From Roseiarcus sp963794655 (GTDB lineage Bacteria > Pseudomonadota > Alphaproteobacteria > Rhizobiales > Beijerinckiaceae), in contig CAWCEV010000008.1 in NCBI GenBank assembly GCA_963794655.1, positions 682,001 through 746,000 of the forward strand: a stretch of DNA of 64,000 bases. The letters are read 5' to 3'. The translations under genes were made by a program, and so were the position numbers. Under the pieces are notes generated by a model. That model was not told where the DNA came from, did no database searches, and saw only the letters and a program-made list of their open reading frames with translations. Positions within the stretch are counted from its first letter, which is position 1. Every line of letters begins with the position of its first letter. Below are positions 9,298-18,325 of the stretch, one piece after another.

Positions 9298-9363
9298 AGC
9301 TACCCGAATCGCCTGATTCGAGGAAGCGGATTCGTTCGATTCTATGTGGGTTTCTGCAGCTTT

Positions 9364-9716
9364 TTAGCCCCCCAAAGTCGGCTTCCATACGCGTTCCGGC
9401 GCGCGCCAGTCGATGCCCTCGATGAGCATGGCGAGTTGCGCCGGCGTCAACGTAATCGAGCCGTCGTAACCCGCCATCGTCGGCCAAACGAAGGCGCCCT
9501 GGTCGAGCCGCTTGGTGAACATGCAGCGCCGTTTCCGTCCCAGAACAGGATCTTCAGCATCGACGCCTTTCTGCCGCGGAACGCGAACAGGTGGCCCGAG
9601 AACGGATCCTGTTTCAGCGTTTGCTGCACCAGCACGGCGAGTCCGTCGAGGCCTTTGCGCATATCGGTGTAGCCCAGCGCCAGGTGCACCTTCACGCCCG
9701 CCGGAACGATCATCAT
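9364..9716 (-). pseudogene. tnpB: IS66 accessory protein TnpB, frameshifted
   Basis: Starts MMIVPAGVKVHLALGYTDMR like copy 2 (12322-12675). It shifts frame near 9525, where one base is missing, and continues as CMFTKRLDQGAFVWP through LIEGIDWRAPERVW. The intact protein (117 aa) is the second IS66 accessory ORF required for transposition. Confidence 0.85.
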
Positions 9717-10609
9717 GGGTTCGCTCCGTCACCGGCGACCTGCTCACGAACGGCGTATAGATCGACGCCGGCAGGCGCAAATACGCGCCGACCGTCAGGC
9801 AGGTCGATCGCCGTCATTCCGTTCGGCGGCTGCAGGAGATCGCGCGGCCGCAGGATCGCCGGCGCGTCGTCAGTGAGCGCCACAGGCGCAAGCTTCGCGC
9901 CCTTCCTCTGCGTCACGCCGAACTGCACGCGCCAGCGGAACAGCAGCCCCGTGACGATCCCGTGCTTGCGCGCCACCTGCGAGACGCTGACGCCGGGCTG
10001 GTCGCTCTCCAGCGCTATGGCGCGCTTCTGGTCGTCGGTGAAGAAGCGCCGCAGAGGCTGCCGAGGCGGCGACGGATCGTCGCTCGGCGGAGCTGTCAAG
10101 GCCGTTTCCGACGGCGTTCTGTTAGCACTAGTGCCAGCGACCGGACGGGCGGAGGGATGAAGATGCGCTCGCCAGTCGACATCCACCTCGCCGTCGTCCA
10201 GCCGGTTGCGCCATTTGCGCAGAGAGGTCGGCGACAGGTGCAAGGCGGCGGCGTACTCCAGTACGTTCATCCCGCTCCAGTTCATCGCCTCGACGTGCAT
10301 CGCCCAGAACGCCTGAAGCGCGCGACTGCGCATGTCCGTGCTCACGCCGAAACGAAAGCGGGCGCGCCTCTTCCGGAGCTTTTCCTGAGCCTCGCGGCGC
10401 TGCTGACGACGCAGTTCCGCCAGATATTCCGCGTCCTTGCGGGCCTCTTCCTCGCCGGCCAGATAGCTCAGCCAGCGCCCGAACGTCGTCGTCGTCAGAC
10501 CATGCTGACGACAATACTTCGCCCGGCTGAGCCGGCTCCGACGCCAGGCTTCGATATGAATCAGCCACCAGGATTGCCGCGCCTTGTTCTCGAAACGTCT
10601 CAAAGTCAC
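9713..10609 (-). CDS. tnpA: IS66 accessory protein TnpA (long form)
   Basis: 298 residues, uninterrupted. The N-terminal helical segment (WWLIHIEAWRRSRLSRAKYC) and a middle repeat-like helix-turn-helix region (MHVEAMNWSGMNVLEYAAAL) precede the usual IS66 TnpA helix-turn-helix (RAIALESDQPGVSVSQVARK) and the DLPDGRRVFAPAG tail. Ordinary IS66 TnpA is about half this length, so this group has an N-terminal extension, shared with copy 2. The end overlaps tnpB by 4 nt. Confidence 0.85.
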   Translation of the reverse strand: MTLRRFENKARQSWWLIHIEAWRRSRLSRAKYCRQHGLTTTTFGRWLSYLAGEEEARKDAEYLAELRRQQRREAQEKLRKRRARFRFGVSTDMRSRALQAFWAMHVEAMNWSGMNVLEYAAALHLSPTSLRKWRNRLDDGEVDVDWRAHLHPSARPVAGTSANRTPSETALTAPPSDDPSPPRQPLRRFFTDDQKRAIALESDQPGVSVSQVARKHGIVTGLLFRWRVQFGVTQRKGAKLAPVALTDDAPAILRPRDLLQPPNGMTAIDLPDGRRVFAPAGVDLYAVREQVAGDGANP

Positions 10610-10719
10610 CGGAGCTCCTCCACGCTGCGAAGGAGCCCGACATGGCGCGCAATTGCACTACGCAATCAGGGTGCAGAGACCGGACGCTTACGAGTAAGCG
10701 TCCGGGTCTTGCACTTCTC

Positions 10720-12249
10720 TCAGCTCTTGACAGGATTTCCGGCTTTCCACGCCCACGGCAGCAATTCGCCGAGACGGTTGATCGGGTATCCGTCGACCAT
10801 CCGCGTGAGCACGTCACACAAATAAGCGTAGGGCTCGATGTCATTAAGCTTGCAGGTTTCGATCAGCGAACAGAGCACAGCCCATCGATGACCGCCGCCA
10901 TCACTGCCCGCGAAGAGATGATTCTTCCTTCCGAGAGCAACCGGTCGAATCGCGCGCTCGACGGGGTTCGTGTCCAGTTCGGTGCGGCCGTCGTGCAGGA
11001 AGCGGGTCAGACCATGCCAGCGCGCCAGCGCGTACCGGATCGCTTCGGCGAGTGTGCTGCTTCCCGACAGCAACGGAAGCTGCGCCTCGAGCCAGGCGCG
11101 CAAAGCGTCGATGATTGGCTTGGAGCGGCGGCGACGAGCCGCGAGCCGGTGTGCAGGCGACTGACCGCGAACATCAGCTTCAACGGCATAGAGTTCGCCG
11201 ATACGGCGCAGCGCCTCTACCGCGATCGGCGCGTTCGTGGCCTGCGCCACTTCGTAGAACTTGCGTCGCGTGTGGCTCCAGCATGCGGCGAGCACGACAT
11301 CCCCTTTATCCGCCAACGGCTCGAACCCGGCATAGCCGTCGACATGAAGAACGCCGCTGAAGTGTTCGAGATGCGAAGCCGGACGTTCAGCTTTGCGGTC
11401 CGGCGCATACAAATAGACCGCGGCCGGCGGCTCTGGCCCACCCCATGCTCTTTGCTCGCGGGCGTAAACCCAAAGCCGTCCCGTCTTCGTGCGCCCTCGA
11501 CCTGGATCGAGCACCGGCACGGGCGTGTCATCGGCGAACAGATGATCCGAAGCGAACACGTTTCTTGCAAGGCGTTCGTGCAACGCCTCGAGCCACCAGC
11601 AGGCGCCGCCGACCCATCCGGCGAGCGTCGAACGCGGAAGATCGACCCCATGGCGGGCGAAGATCTGCGACTGCCGATACAGCGGCGTGTGATCGCAATA
11701 TTTGTTGACCAGGACCTGGGCAAGCAGCGCCGGCGTCGCCAAGCCGCCGGCGATTGGCCGCTCTGCAGCCGGCGCTTGCGCCACCGTCTGGCAAGTCCGG
11801 CAGGCGTATTTGGGACGGGTGGTGCGGATTACGCGCAGCTGCGCCGGAACCCAATCCAGCATCTCGCTCACGCTCTCGCCGATGACATGCAGCGCGCCGC
11901 CGCAGCAGCTGCAGATCATGCTCTCAATATCGAGGCGGACCTCTTCGCGCGACAAATGGCCAGGCAACGGTTTGCGACGAGAGGGCCGTTCGCCTGCTTG
12001 CCTTTCGTCACGCGGACGCTTCTCTTCTTCGCGGGCAAGATCGCTGTCGATCTCTTCGAGCGCGAGCGCCAATTGGTCGGGATCAAGGCGCTCGGAACGA
12101 CGGCCAAACTGCGCCCGCTGCAACTTCTTGATGATCGACTTCAGGCGCTCGATCTCGCCGTCGCGGTGCTCGACGGCGGCGGCCATATCGCGAATGAGAT
12201 GCTGCAGATGAGCCGGTTCGGAAGGCAGATTGTCGAGATCGAACCGCAT
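10720..12249 (-). CDS. tnpC: IS66 transposase TnpC
   Basis: 509 residues, full length for IS66. Order: N-terminal coiled-coil (EHRDGEIERLKSIIKKLQ), zinc-binding CxxC pair (ICSCCGG and KYACRTCQ), DDE-type core with DDTPVPVLDPGRGRTKTGRL and HVDGYAGFEPL, and the C-terminal LDTNPVERAIRPVALGRKNH segment carrying the expected Glu. Ends GNPVKS just inside the left terminus. It catalyses transposition with TnpA and TnpB. Confidence 0.95.
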   Translation of the reverse strand: MRFDLDNLPSEPAHLQHLIRDMAAAVEHRDGEIERLKSIIKKLQRAQFGRRSERLDPDQLALALEEIDSDLAREEEKRPRDERQAGERPSRRKPLPGHLSREEVRLDIESMICSCCGGALHVIGESVSEMLDWVPAQLRVIRTTRPKYACRTCQTVAQAPAAERPIAGGLATPALLAQVLVNKYCDHTPLYRQSQIFARHGVDLPRSTLAGWVGGACWWLEALHERLARNVFASDHLFADDTPVPVLDPGRGRTKTGRLWVYAREQRAWGGPEPPAAVYLYAPDRKAERPASHLEHFSGVLHVDGYAGFEPLADKGDVVLAACWSHTRRKFYEVAQATNAPIAVEALRRIGELYAVEADVRGQSPAHRLAARRRRSKPIIDALRAWLEAQLPLLSGSSTLAEAIRYALARWHGLTRFLHDGRTELDTNPVERAIRPVALGRKNHLFAGSDGGGHRWAVLCSLIETCKLNDIEPYAYLCDVLTRMVDGYPINRLGELLPWAWKAGNPVKS

Positions 12250-12321
12250 GCTCGAATCTACCCGATTCGGTTGATTCGAAGAAGCGACTTCGCTCGATTC
12301 TATGCGGATTTCTGCAGCTTT

Positions 12322-12675
12322 TTAGCCTGCCAAAGCGGGCCTCCATACACGTTCCGGAGATCGCCAGTCGATGCCTTCAATCAGCATGGCGAGCTGCGCT
12401 GGAGAGAGCGTCACCGTACCGCCGGGATCGCTCATCCGCGGCCAGATGAAACCACCCTGATCGAGCCGCTTGGTGAACAGGCAGAGACCATTGCCGTCCC
12501 AGAACAGGATCTTCAGCTTGCGTGCGCTCTTCCCCCGGAACGCAAACAAATGGCCGGAAAAGGGGTCCTTTTTGAGGTGCTCCTGAACGAGCGTGGCGAG
12601 CCCATCAAGCCCTTTGCGCATGTCGGTATAGCCAAGAGCCAGATGCACTTTCACGCCGGCCGGCACGATCATCAT
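12322..12675 (-). CDS. tnpB: IS66 accessory protein TnpB
   Basis: 117 residues, the usual length. Hallmarks: YTDMRKGLDGL, FSGHLFAFRGK, ILFWDGNGLCLFTKRL and LIEGIDW. It overlaps tnpA by 4 nt, indicating translational coupling. Intact, unlike copy 1. Confidence 0.93.
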   Translation of the reverse strand: MMIVPAGVKVHLALGYTDMRKGLDGLATLVQEHLKKDPFSGHLFAFRGKSARKLKILFWDGNGLCLFTKRLDQGGFIWPRMSDPGGTVTLSPAQLAMLIEGIDWRSPERVWRPALAG

Positions 12676-13556
12676 CGGTTCGTCCCCGGCTCAACCCCCT
12701 TCCGCCGAACTGCATCGGGATCGGCGCCCGCCATTGCGAACACCCGCCGTCCGTCCTGCGATTCGACTGCAATCATTCCGCTGGTCGCCTGGAGAAGTCC
12801 TTGCAGCAGAACTGGTCCTGATGGCCGATCGGATGGTCCGCTGTCCAAGACCACCGACGCCCATTCGGTCGCTTTGTCTCGGCTAAAGCCGAGCTCCGCC
12901 CGCCAGCGGAAGAGCACTCCCGCGGCGACGCCGCAAGCCCGCGCCACTCCACTAACCGTCGCTCCGGGCTGCTCGCTCTCCAGCACGATCGCGAGCTTTT
13001 CTTCCGCGCTGAACTTGCGGCGCCGCCGTTGTTCGCGGCCAGGGGCCTCTTCTGTCGCGCTTGTCAACCGTAAATCGGCCGGCAGGGCCTTAGTGATATC
13101 CTTAAGGCTATCACCAAGCAGAGGGCGTGCGCTCGGATGAAGATGCGTTCGCCAGTCGATCTCGACGTCGCCAACTTCGAAAAGGCTGCGCCATCGCTTC
13201 AAGCTGTGCAACGACAGATGATGCGCTTTGGCATAAGCTTGCGCGCTCATCCCGGCCCAAGTCATCGCCTCGACGTGCATCGCCCAGTAAGCTTGGACGG
13301 CCTTGGACCGCATGTCGGTCGACAGGCGAATATGCCTTTTACGTCGGCGTTCGCGCTGTTCCTCGCGCAACAATTCGGCCTTCGTTTGCAAGGCTTTTTC
13401 GTTCATCAGAGCCTTCCGCCAGCGCAGGAACGTCGTCTCAGTGAGCCGATGTTGCGCGCAATAGCGACGCTGCGACAGGCCGCTGCGCTGCCATGCCTCC
13501 ATGTGAATCGACCACCATTCACATCGGCCTTTGTTCTGGAAGTGTTTCGAAGTCAC
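12672..13556 (-). CDS. tnpA: IS66 accessory protein TnpA (long form)
   Basis: 294 residues, paralogous to 9713-10609 with the same N-terminal extension (WSIHMEAWQRSGLSQRRYC) and C-terminal helix-turn-helix (LAIVLESEQPGATVSGVARA). First gene of the element on the minus strand; its start lies about 80 bp from the right terminus. Confidence 0.88.
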   Translation of the reverse strand: MTSKHFQNKGRCEWWSIHMEAWQRSGLSQRRYCAQHRLTETTFLRWRKALMNEKALQTKAELLREEQRERRRKRHIRLSTDMRSKAVQAYWAMHVEAMTWAGMSAQAYAKAHHLSLHSLKRWRSLFEVGDVEIDWRTHLHPSARPLLGDSLKDITKALPADLRLTSATEEAPGREQRRRRKFSAEEKLAIVLESEQPGATVSGVARACGVAAGVLFRWRAELGFSRDKATEWASVVLDSGPSDRPSGPVLLQGLLQATSGMIAVESQDGRRVFAMAGADPDAVRRKGVEPGTNR

Positions 13557-13638
13557 CGGAGATTCTCCAATGCCGCAGAGAACCTGAAATGGTACGAAAA
13601 CGCACTACTGAAGAGCTGTGCAGAGACCGGACGGTTAC

Positions 13639-13646
13639 GGCGCGAC
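13639..13646. repeat. 8-bp target-site duplication, right (GGCGCGAC)
   Basis: Matches 7730-7737 exactly and abuts the right inverted repeat of IS66 copy 2. The stretch 13647-13905 that follows shows no convincing gene. Confidence 0.8.
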
Positions 13647-13905
13647 CATGGACGGCAAGATAAAAGCGCCGCCTCCGGCCGGGTGCATGTGGTTGGTTGG
13701 CTTGGTGATTTTTGGCATCCGGCTAGCTCGACCTGCTGGCGCTTTCTCTCGAAACATCCACAATTTCAATGCGCTGAGCGCCATCTCCATAATCAGGGCA
13801 GATGCGTGGAGCCATGACTATCCGGGACGATGACTTAAATCCGCGCCCTGGGAGCATTCGTCACGACAAGCAGGCACCAGGCGACCAAAGAGCTTCCCTC
13901 ATACA

Positions 13906-13934
13906 TTAGTTTATAAATTCGATAGACATAATGG
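13906..13934 (+). promoter_or_regulatory. shared sulfur-regulon motif A, upstream of osmC-tau
   Basis: AGTTTA followed by TAAATTCGATAGAC (13908-13927) fits the consensus AGTTGAYTAANNNNATAGAC seen at five other intergenic sites in this window. The 23 bases from 13912 also match 19 of 23 at motif C (43514-43536). It lies about 50 bp upstream of the osmC start in the same orientation. Confidence 0.5.
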
Positions 13935-13980
13935 TTTCCTCGTGCCAAGCTCAACGCGCGTGAGCGAAGCGGAGGGAACC

Positions 13981-14484
13981 ATGTCTCTGATTGAATTGGT
14001 GCGCGACACGAAGGCCGTATTCTCGTCTGATCCCGCCAAGGCAAAAGCGACTTTCGCCGCCAACCACGAACTGGTCGGGCCGACCGAAGTGACCGTCAAG
14101 GTTGGCTCGGGACATCAGTTCACGGTGGACGAGCCGGCTGCGCTCGGAGGGGCGGACAAAGCGGCGAACCCGGTCGAATACGCTCTCGCTTCGCTCGGTT
14201 CGTGTCAGGCGATCACCTATCGGGTTTGGGCGGCTCAGCTCGGCGTCAAGCTCGACAAGGTCAAGGTTAATATCGACGGCGACATCGACCTGCGCGGTTT
14301 CTTCGGCCTCGATGACAACGTGCGCGCCGGCTTTGACGCGGTTCGTATTCGCGTCACGCTCGCAGGCCCGGAAGCCGAGGCGCGCTATCAGGAACTGGCG
14401 GCCGCGGTCGACGAGCATTGTCCGGTGCTCGACCTGTTTCGCAATGCCGTGCCCGTCGAGCGGTCCATCACAGTCGCGGCGTGA
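13981..14484 (+). CDS. OsmC family protein
   Basis: 167 residues with the OsmC/Ohr alpha-beta fold: VGPTEVTVKVGSGHQFTVDE, then the helix NPVEYALASLGSCQAITYR with the first redox Cys, and HCPVLDLFRN with the second Cys near the C-terminus. OsmC-type proteins reduce peroxides or bind small electrophiles through these two cysteines. ATG 13981 has GGAGGGAACC upstream. First gene of the plus-strand tau unit (18 bp before tauD), so it may deal with reactive products of sulfonate oxidation. The specific substrate is not known. Confidence 0.85.
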   Translation: MSLIELVRDTKAVFSSDPAKAKATFAANHELVGPTEVTVKVGSGHQFTVDEPAALGGADKAANPVEYALASLGSCQAITYRVWAAQLGVKLDKVKVNIDGDIDLRGFFGLDDNVRAGFDAVRIRVTLAGPEAEARYQELAAAVDEHCPVLDLFRNAVPVERSITVAA

Positions 14485-14502
14485 TCTGGGGAGGTACTCG
14501 CC

Positions 14503-15345
14503 ATGAACGCACCGAGTGTCGGCTTCGCCCTTGCACCGCTCACGCCTGCAATTGGCGGGCTCGTGTCGGGCGTCGATCTGGCTCGTCCGCTATCGGACTT
14601 GATCATAGCAAATCTCAGGGCGGCAGTGGCCGAAAGGCACGTGCTCTTCTTTGAAGGCCAAACGCTCGATCCGGCCGCGCAGCGCGACTTCGCCGTCCGC
14701 TTCGGCAGGCTTCACGTCCATCCCGTTTACCCGCACGTCGAGGGCGTTCCCGAGATCACCTCAATCGAGACGCGTCCCTGCGATTTGCCCGACAACAACA
14801 ATTGGCACACCGACGTAACCTTCATCGAGACGCCCCCATTTGGCGCCGTCTTGACGCCGCGCGTCCTGCCTTCTGCCGGCGGGGACACGTTGTGGGGGTC
14901 GAATGTAGCCGCCTACGAGGCCTTGTCTGCGCCGCTTCGTCGGCTGCTCGACCATCTCACGGCCGAGCACAGCTTCGAGACGGGGTTTCCGCGCAGACGC
15001 TGGGGCGTCGGGGCGCGAAAGGAGAAATGGGAGAAGGCGCTTGCGGCCAATCCGCCCGTCGTCCATCCGATCGTGCGCACCATCGAGGGTGGGCGTCGGG
15101 GGCTTTTCGTCAATTCGGGTTTCACGGCCCGCATCCTCGAGCTGACAGAGTTGGAGAGCGATGCCCTACTCGGCCTCCTTTTCAGGCATCTCCCCAAACC
15201 AGAGTTCACGGTCCGCTGGCGCTGGAAGCTCGGCGACGTGGCCTTTTGGGACAACCGGCTGAGCACCCATTACGCAACGCTCGACTACCTCCCGCAGGCT
15301 CGCGTCATGCATCGCGCCGCAATCCTCGGTGACAAGCCGGTTTAG
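14503..15345 (+). CDS. tauD: TauD-type taurine/sulfonate dioxygenase
   Basis: 280 residues, the usual TauD length. An Fe(II)/2-oxoglutarate-dependent dioxygenase that hydroxylates the carbon next to a sulfonate group so that sulfite is released. Iron ligands are His102 and Asp104 (NNNWHTDVTF) and His256 (RLSTHYATLDY); Arg267/Arg271 (QARVMHRAAI) bind 2-oxoglutarate. Strong ribosome-binding site GGGGAGGT. Followed by tauABC in the same direction, so taurine or a short aliphatic sulfonate is the likely substrate. It could prefer another sulfonate or an alkyl sulfate, since the family is broad. Confidence 0.9.
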   Translation: MNAPSVGFALAPLTPAIGGLVSGVDLARPLSDLIIANLRAAVAERHVLFFEGQTLDPAAQRDFAVRFGRLHVHPVYPHVEGVPEITSIETRPCDLPDNNNWHTDVTFIETPPFGAVLTPRVLPSAGGDTLWGSNVAAYEALSAPLRRLLDHLTAEHSFETGFPRRRWGVGARKEKWEKALAANPPVVHPIVRTIEGGRRGLFVNSGFTARILELTELESDALLGLLFRHLPKPEFTVRWRWKLGDVAFWDNRLSTHYATLDYLPQARVMHRAAILGDKPV

Positions 15346-15416
15346 GGCCGCCAGCCGCCGTTTCCGATCGATCTTCCCCGCGGCCGTTCGCGCCGCCCAA
15401 TCGAAGGTGAAAGCAA

Positions 15417-16439
15417 ATGTTCTTTGGCAAAGCTTTTTTGGCGGCGGCGCTCGGCGCCCTTACGCTGGTGTCGGGAGCCGCGCAAGCAGCAGACCAGACA
15501 GTTGTTGTCGGTTATCAGACTGACGCGCTCCCCTCCTCGGTCGCGATCGCCAACGGAGAGTTCGACAAGGCGACCGGGGTGAAGATTGACTTCCGTCGCT
15601 TCAATTCGGGCGCGGAGATTTTCGCCGCGATCGCCTCGGGCGACGTTCAGGTCGGCTATGTCGGCTCGAGCCCCTTCGCCGCCGCTACGTCGCGCGGCCT
15701 CGACGTAAAGGCGTTCTATCTCGCCTCGATCTCCGGGATCGACGAGGCGCTTGTCGTTCGCAATGGATCAGGCGTCAATTCGCTCGCTGATCTCAGGGGC
15801 AAGAAGCTCGCAGCGGCGCCGGTTTCCACCGATCACTACCAGTTGCTAGCGCTCATCAAGAGTCTTGGCCTCAATGAGAAGGACGTACAGGTCTTCGCCA
15901 TTCCGCAGCCTGACATCGTCGCTGGCTACAACCGCGGCGATCTCGACGGCGGTTTCGTTTGGGATCCGGCCCTGACTGAACTGAAGAAGAATGGCAAGGT
16001 TCTCGTGACCTCCAAGGACGTCGCCGACAAGGGCGCGCCAACATTCTCGGCCTGGGTGGCGACCAGCGCCTTCGCCCAGGACCACCCGGACTTCCTCAAA
16101 GCCTTCGCGGCCGTCATCGCAAAGGAGCAGAACTCCTTCGTCGCTGACAAGGCGGCCTGGGGTCCGGACAGCGAGAACGCCAAGCTGCTTGCCGGCCTCC
16201 TCGGCGGCACCCCGGCCGATCAGGCGAGCGCGCTCAAGAACCTCAACCTGCTGCCGGTCAAGACCCAGGCGTCGGACGAGTGGCTGGGCGGCGGCGAGAA
16301 GTCCGGGCTCGCCAAGATCCTGAAAGACACCGCGGTGTTCCTCAAGGACCAGAAGAAGATCTCGAACGTTCTGCCGTCCTACGCCGCGTTCGTGACGCCG
16401 GACGTGGTCATCGCCGTCGACAAGGGCGCTGGGTCTTAA
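15417..16439 (+). CDS. tauA: taurine ABC transporter substrate-binding protein
   Basis: 340 residues. Signal peptide FLAAALGALTLVSGAAQAADQ with cleavage after AQA, then the NMT1/TauA periplasmic-binding fold: VVGYQTDALPSSVAIANGEF, VQVGYVGSSPFAAATSRGL, VSTDHYQLLALIKSLGL and GGFVWDPALTEL. Delivers taurine or a related sulfonate to TauC. Ribosome-binding site GAAGGTGA upstream of ATG 15417. Encoded between tauD and tauB. Confidence 0.92.
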   Translation: MFFGKAFLAAALGALTLVSGAAQAADQTVVVGYQTDALPSSVAIANGEFDKATGVKIDFRRFNSGAEIFAAIASGDVQVGYVGSSPFAAATSRGLDVKAFYLASISGIDEALVVRNGSGVNSLADLRGKKLAAAPVSTDHYQLLALIKSLGLNEKDVQVFAIPQPDIVAGYNRGDLDGGFVWDPALTELKKNGKVLVTSKDVADKGAPTFSAWVATSAFAQDHPDFLKAFAAVIAKEQNSFVADKAAWGPDSENAKLLAGLLGGTPADQASALKNLNLLPVKTQASDEWLGGGEKSGLAKILKDTAVFLKDQKKISNVLPSYAAFVTPDVVIAVDKGAGS

Positions 16440-16514
16440 TTCGAGTTACACTCCCACGGGCTGCGTCGCCGGCAAAATCCGGCGGCGCACTTTTCATTGT
16501 TGAAAGCATAGCCG

Positions 16515-17306
16515 TTGCTTCGCGTCGACCAGGCTTCCGTTTATTTCGCGGCCCGCGACAGGCGCCCTGTTCACGCGCTCGATCGCGTCTCGCTCGACAT
16601 CCCCGACGGCGCCTTCGTCGTGGCGCTCGGGACCTCAGGCTGCGGGAAGTCTACGCTACTGAACGCTATGGCGGGCTTCCTGCCGCTGTCGTCCGGCACG
16701 ATCACCCTCAACGGCCGCGCCGTCGAGGGGCCCGGCGCCGAGCGCGGTGTCGTCTTCCAGAAGGACACGCTGCTGCCCTGGAAGAGCGTCGTTGAGAACG
16801 TCGCGCTCGGGCTCAAGTTTGCCGGCGCCGGGCGTAAGGAACGGCGCGAGCGCGCGTTCGAACTTCTACGTCTCGTGGGTTTGCAGGACTTTGCCGGCGC
16901 GGCTCCCTATGAGCTCTCCGGCGGCATGCGCCAGCGGGTCGGAATCGCGCGGGCGCTCGCACCCAATCCAGCCATTCTGCTAATGGATGAGCCGTTTGGC
17001 GCGCTTGACAGCATGACGCGGGAGGCGATGCAGGAGCTGCTCGTCGACGTCTGGGCGCGAACCGGCAAACAGATTTTCTTCATCACCCATTCGATTGAGG
17101 AGGCGCTCTTCCTCGGTACCCATCTGATCGTCATGTCGCCCCGGCCGGGTCGCATCGTCGCGCGCTTCGATCTCCGCTTCGTCAACGCCTTCGCCCGCGA
17201 TCGTGACGCGCGGGCGATCAAGACCGCGCCGGAGTTTGCCGCCTTGCGCGAGCAAATTCGCGCCATCGTCCATCAGGGTGAAGTCCATCGGAGGGCCGCG
17301 GAATGA
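16515..17306 (+). CDS. tauB: taurine ABC transporter ATP-binding protein
   Basis: 263 residues from a TTG start at 16515, which no in-frame ATG precedes. Walker A GTSGCGKST at 39-47, Q-loop VFQKDTLLPW, signature LSGGMRQR, Walker B ILLMDEPFGALD, His switch FFITHSIEEA. Nitrate/sulfonate/taurine importer subfamily. The last 4 nt overlap the tauC start, so translation is coupled. Energises TauAC uptake. Confidence 0.92.
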   Translation: MLRVDQASVYFAARDRRPVHALDRVSLDIPDGAFVVALGTSGCGKSTLLNAMAGFLPLSSGTITLNGRAVEGPGAERGVVFQKDTLLPWKSVVENVALGLKFAGAGRKERRERAFELLRLVGLQDFAGAAPYELSGGMRQRVGIARALAPNPAILLMDEPFGALDSMTREAMQELLVDVWARTGKQIFFITHSIEEALFLGTHLIVMSPRPGRIVARFDLRFVNAFARDRDARAIKTAPEFAALREQIRAIVHQGEVHRRAAE

Positions 17307-18157
17307 CCGACGTCGTTGCAGCAAATCCGGAGGCGCAGTCGGCCCTGGATATTCAGCCGCGCCTGGTTAGGATGCGCGGCTTTGGCGTCGGACAGAAAAC
17401 GACCCTCCCGATCAGCATCGCCACCGGCGTCGTCATCCTTGCCGCATGGTGGGGACTTTCCGAGGCGCGCGTCGTCTCGCATCTCTTCCTGCCAACGCCG
17501 CGCGAGGTCTTCGACGCGGCCGTCTCATTCTATCGGGACGGTTACGCCAACGCCTCGATGGCGGAGCATGTCGGCGCGAGCCTCATGCGCATCCTAACCG
17601 CGGCAGCAATCGCCACTGCGCTCGGCGTTCCGGTCGGTCTCTTGATGGGCCTGAGCCGCTGGGCGAAAGGCGTGTTCGACACGCCGATCGAATTCTACTG
17701 GCCGCTTCCGCCGCTCGCCTATCTGCCGTTGATGATCATCTGGCTCGGCATCGGCGAAGTCTCCAAGATCGCGCTCCTGACGATGGCTATGTTCGCGCCC
17801 ATCGCGCTTTCGGCGCAGGCCGGCGTCCGCTCGGTGTCGCTCGAGCGCGTCAACGCGGCGCTATCGCTCGGCGCGACCCGTTTTCAGCTCTTGCGCGAGA
17901 TCGTCCTGCCCTCTGCGTTGCCGGAAATCCTGACCGGGATTCGGATCTCGCTCGGCGTCGGCTGGGGCACACTGGTCGCGGCGGAACTGATTGCGGCGAC
18001 GCGCGGCATCGGTCATTTCATCATGTCCGCGTCGCAGTTTCTCGCGACCGATTTCGTGTTTGTCGGCATCGGAGTTATCGCTCTTTGCGCTTTCGCATTC
18101 TCATTCGCCATGCGGATGATCGAGCGATGGCTCGTGCCGTGGAAGGGAGAGATCTGA
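17303..18157 (+). CDS. tauC: taurine ABC transporter permease
   Basis: 284 residues with about six membrane helices and the coupling segment EAALSLGATRFQLLREIVLP (here VNAALSLGATRFQLLREIVL) that contacts the ATPase. ATG overlaps the tauB stop by 4 nt. Last gene of the osmC-tauD-tauABC unit. The 168 bp that follow, before the converging monooxygenase gene, contain a GC-rich inverted repeat (CCCGCGG/CCGCGGG around 18197-18236) without a T-run, which may help termination. Confidence 0.92.
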   Translation: MTDVVAANPEAQSALDIQPRLVRMRGFGVGQKTTLPISIATGVVILAAWWGLSEARVVSHLFLPTPREVFDAAVSFYRDGYANASMAEHVGASLMRILTAAAIATALGVPVGLLMGLSRWAKGVFDTPIEFYWPLPPLAYLPLMIIWLGIGEVSKIALLTMAMFAPIALSAQAGVRSVSLERVNAALSLGATRFQLLREIVLPSALPEILTGIRISLGVGWGTLVAAELIAATRGIGHFIMSASQFLATDFVFVGIGVIALCAFAFSFAMRMIERWLVPWKGEI

Positions 18158-18325
18158 GCTGGCGCCGTCGCAACACGCAACTTCGGGCAGCTCCCGCGAG
18201 CCGCCCGCGGTGAACGCGCACGCGCCGCCGCGGGGAGAGATTTTGATCGCGCGCAATCTCGTCGGCGTGACATCGTGGCCGTTCAAGCCTCCCGGCAGCT
18301 GCTCTCACCGCGACTCCCTGCCCCA

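Larger units (their letters stand above)
7738..10691 (-). mobile_element. IS66-family insertion sequence, copy 1 (degenerate)
   Basis: A 2954-bp element with IS66 termini: left end GTAAGCGTCCGGGTTTTGCA, right end complementary to GTAAGCGTCCGGTCTCTGCA. It holds tnpA, tnpB and tnpC on the minus strand. tnpC carries two and tnpB one single-base frameshift relative to copy 2, so this copy should not transpose by itself. Its right end is separated by only 2 bp (GA, 10692-10693) from the left end of copy 2. Confidence 0.9.
10694..13638 (-). mobile_element. IS66-family insertion sequence, copy 2 (intact genes)
   Basis: A 2945-bp element in the same orientation as copy 1, with left end GTAAGCGTCCGGGTCTTGCA and right end complementary to GTAACCGTCCGGTCTCTGCA. 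tnpA, tnpB and tnpC are all open. It is clearly diverged from copy 1 (different isoforms, not a recent duplicate). The 8 bp after its right end equal the 8 bp before the left end of copy 1. Confidence 0.9.

Noticed and set aside
8116..9672. A 518-codon plus-strand open frame across the first IS66 element
   Set aside because: Antisense to the frameshifted tnpC/tnpB; its sequence has no domain features and mirrors the shadow in copy 2.
10642..13140. An 832-codon plus-strand open frame across the second IS66 element
   Set aside because: It is the antisense shadow of tnpC, tnpB and tnpA, which carry clear family motifs on the minus strand; high GC leaves long open antisense frames.
13618..13833. 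71-aa plus-strand ORF beginning in the IS66 right end
   Set aside because: It starts within the insertion sequence and shows no family features; it could only be the tail of an interrupted gene continuing from 7655-7737, which I could not identify.
18197..18236. GC-rich inverted repeat as a Rho-independent terminator after tauC
   Set aside because: No T-run on either strand and the loop is long; mentioned only with tauC.
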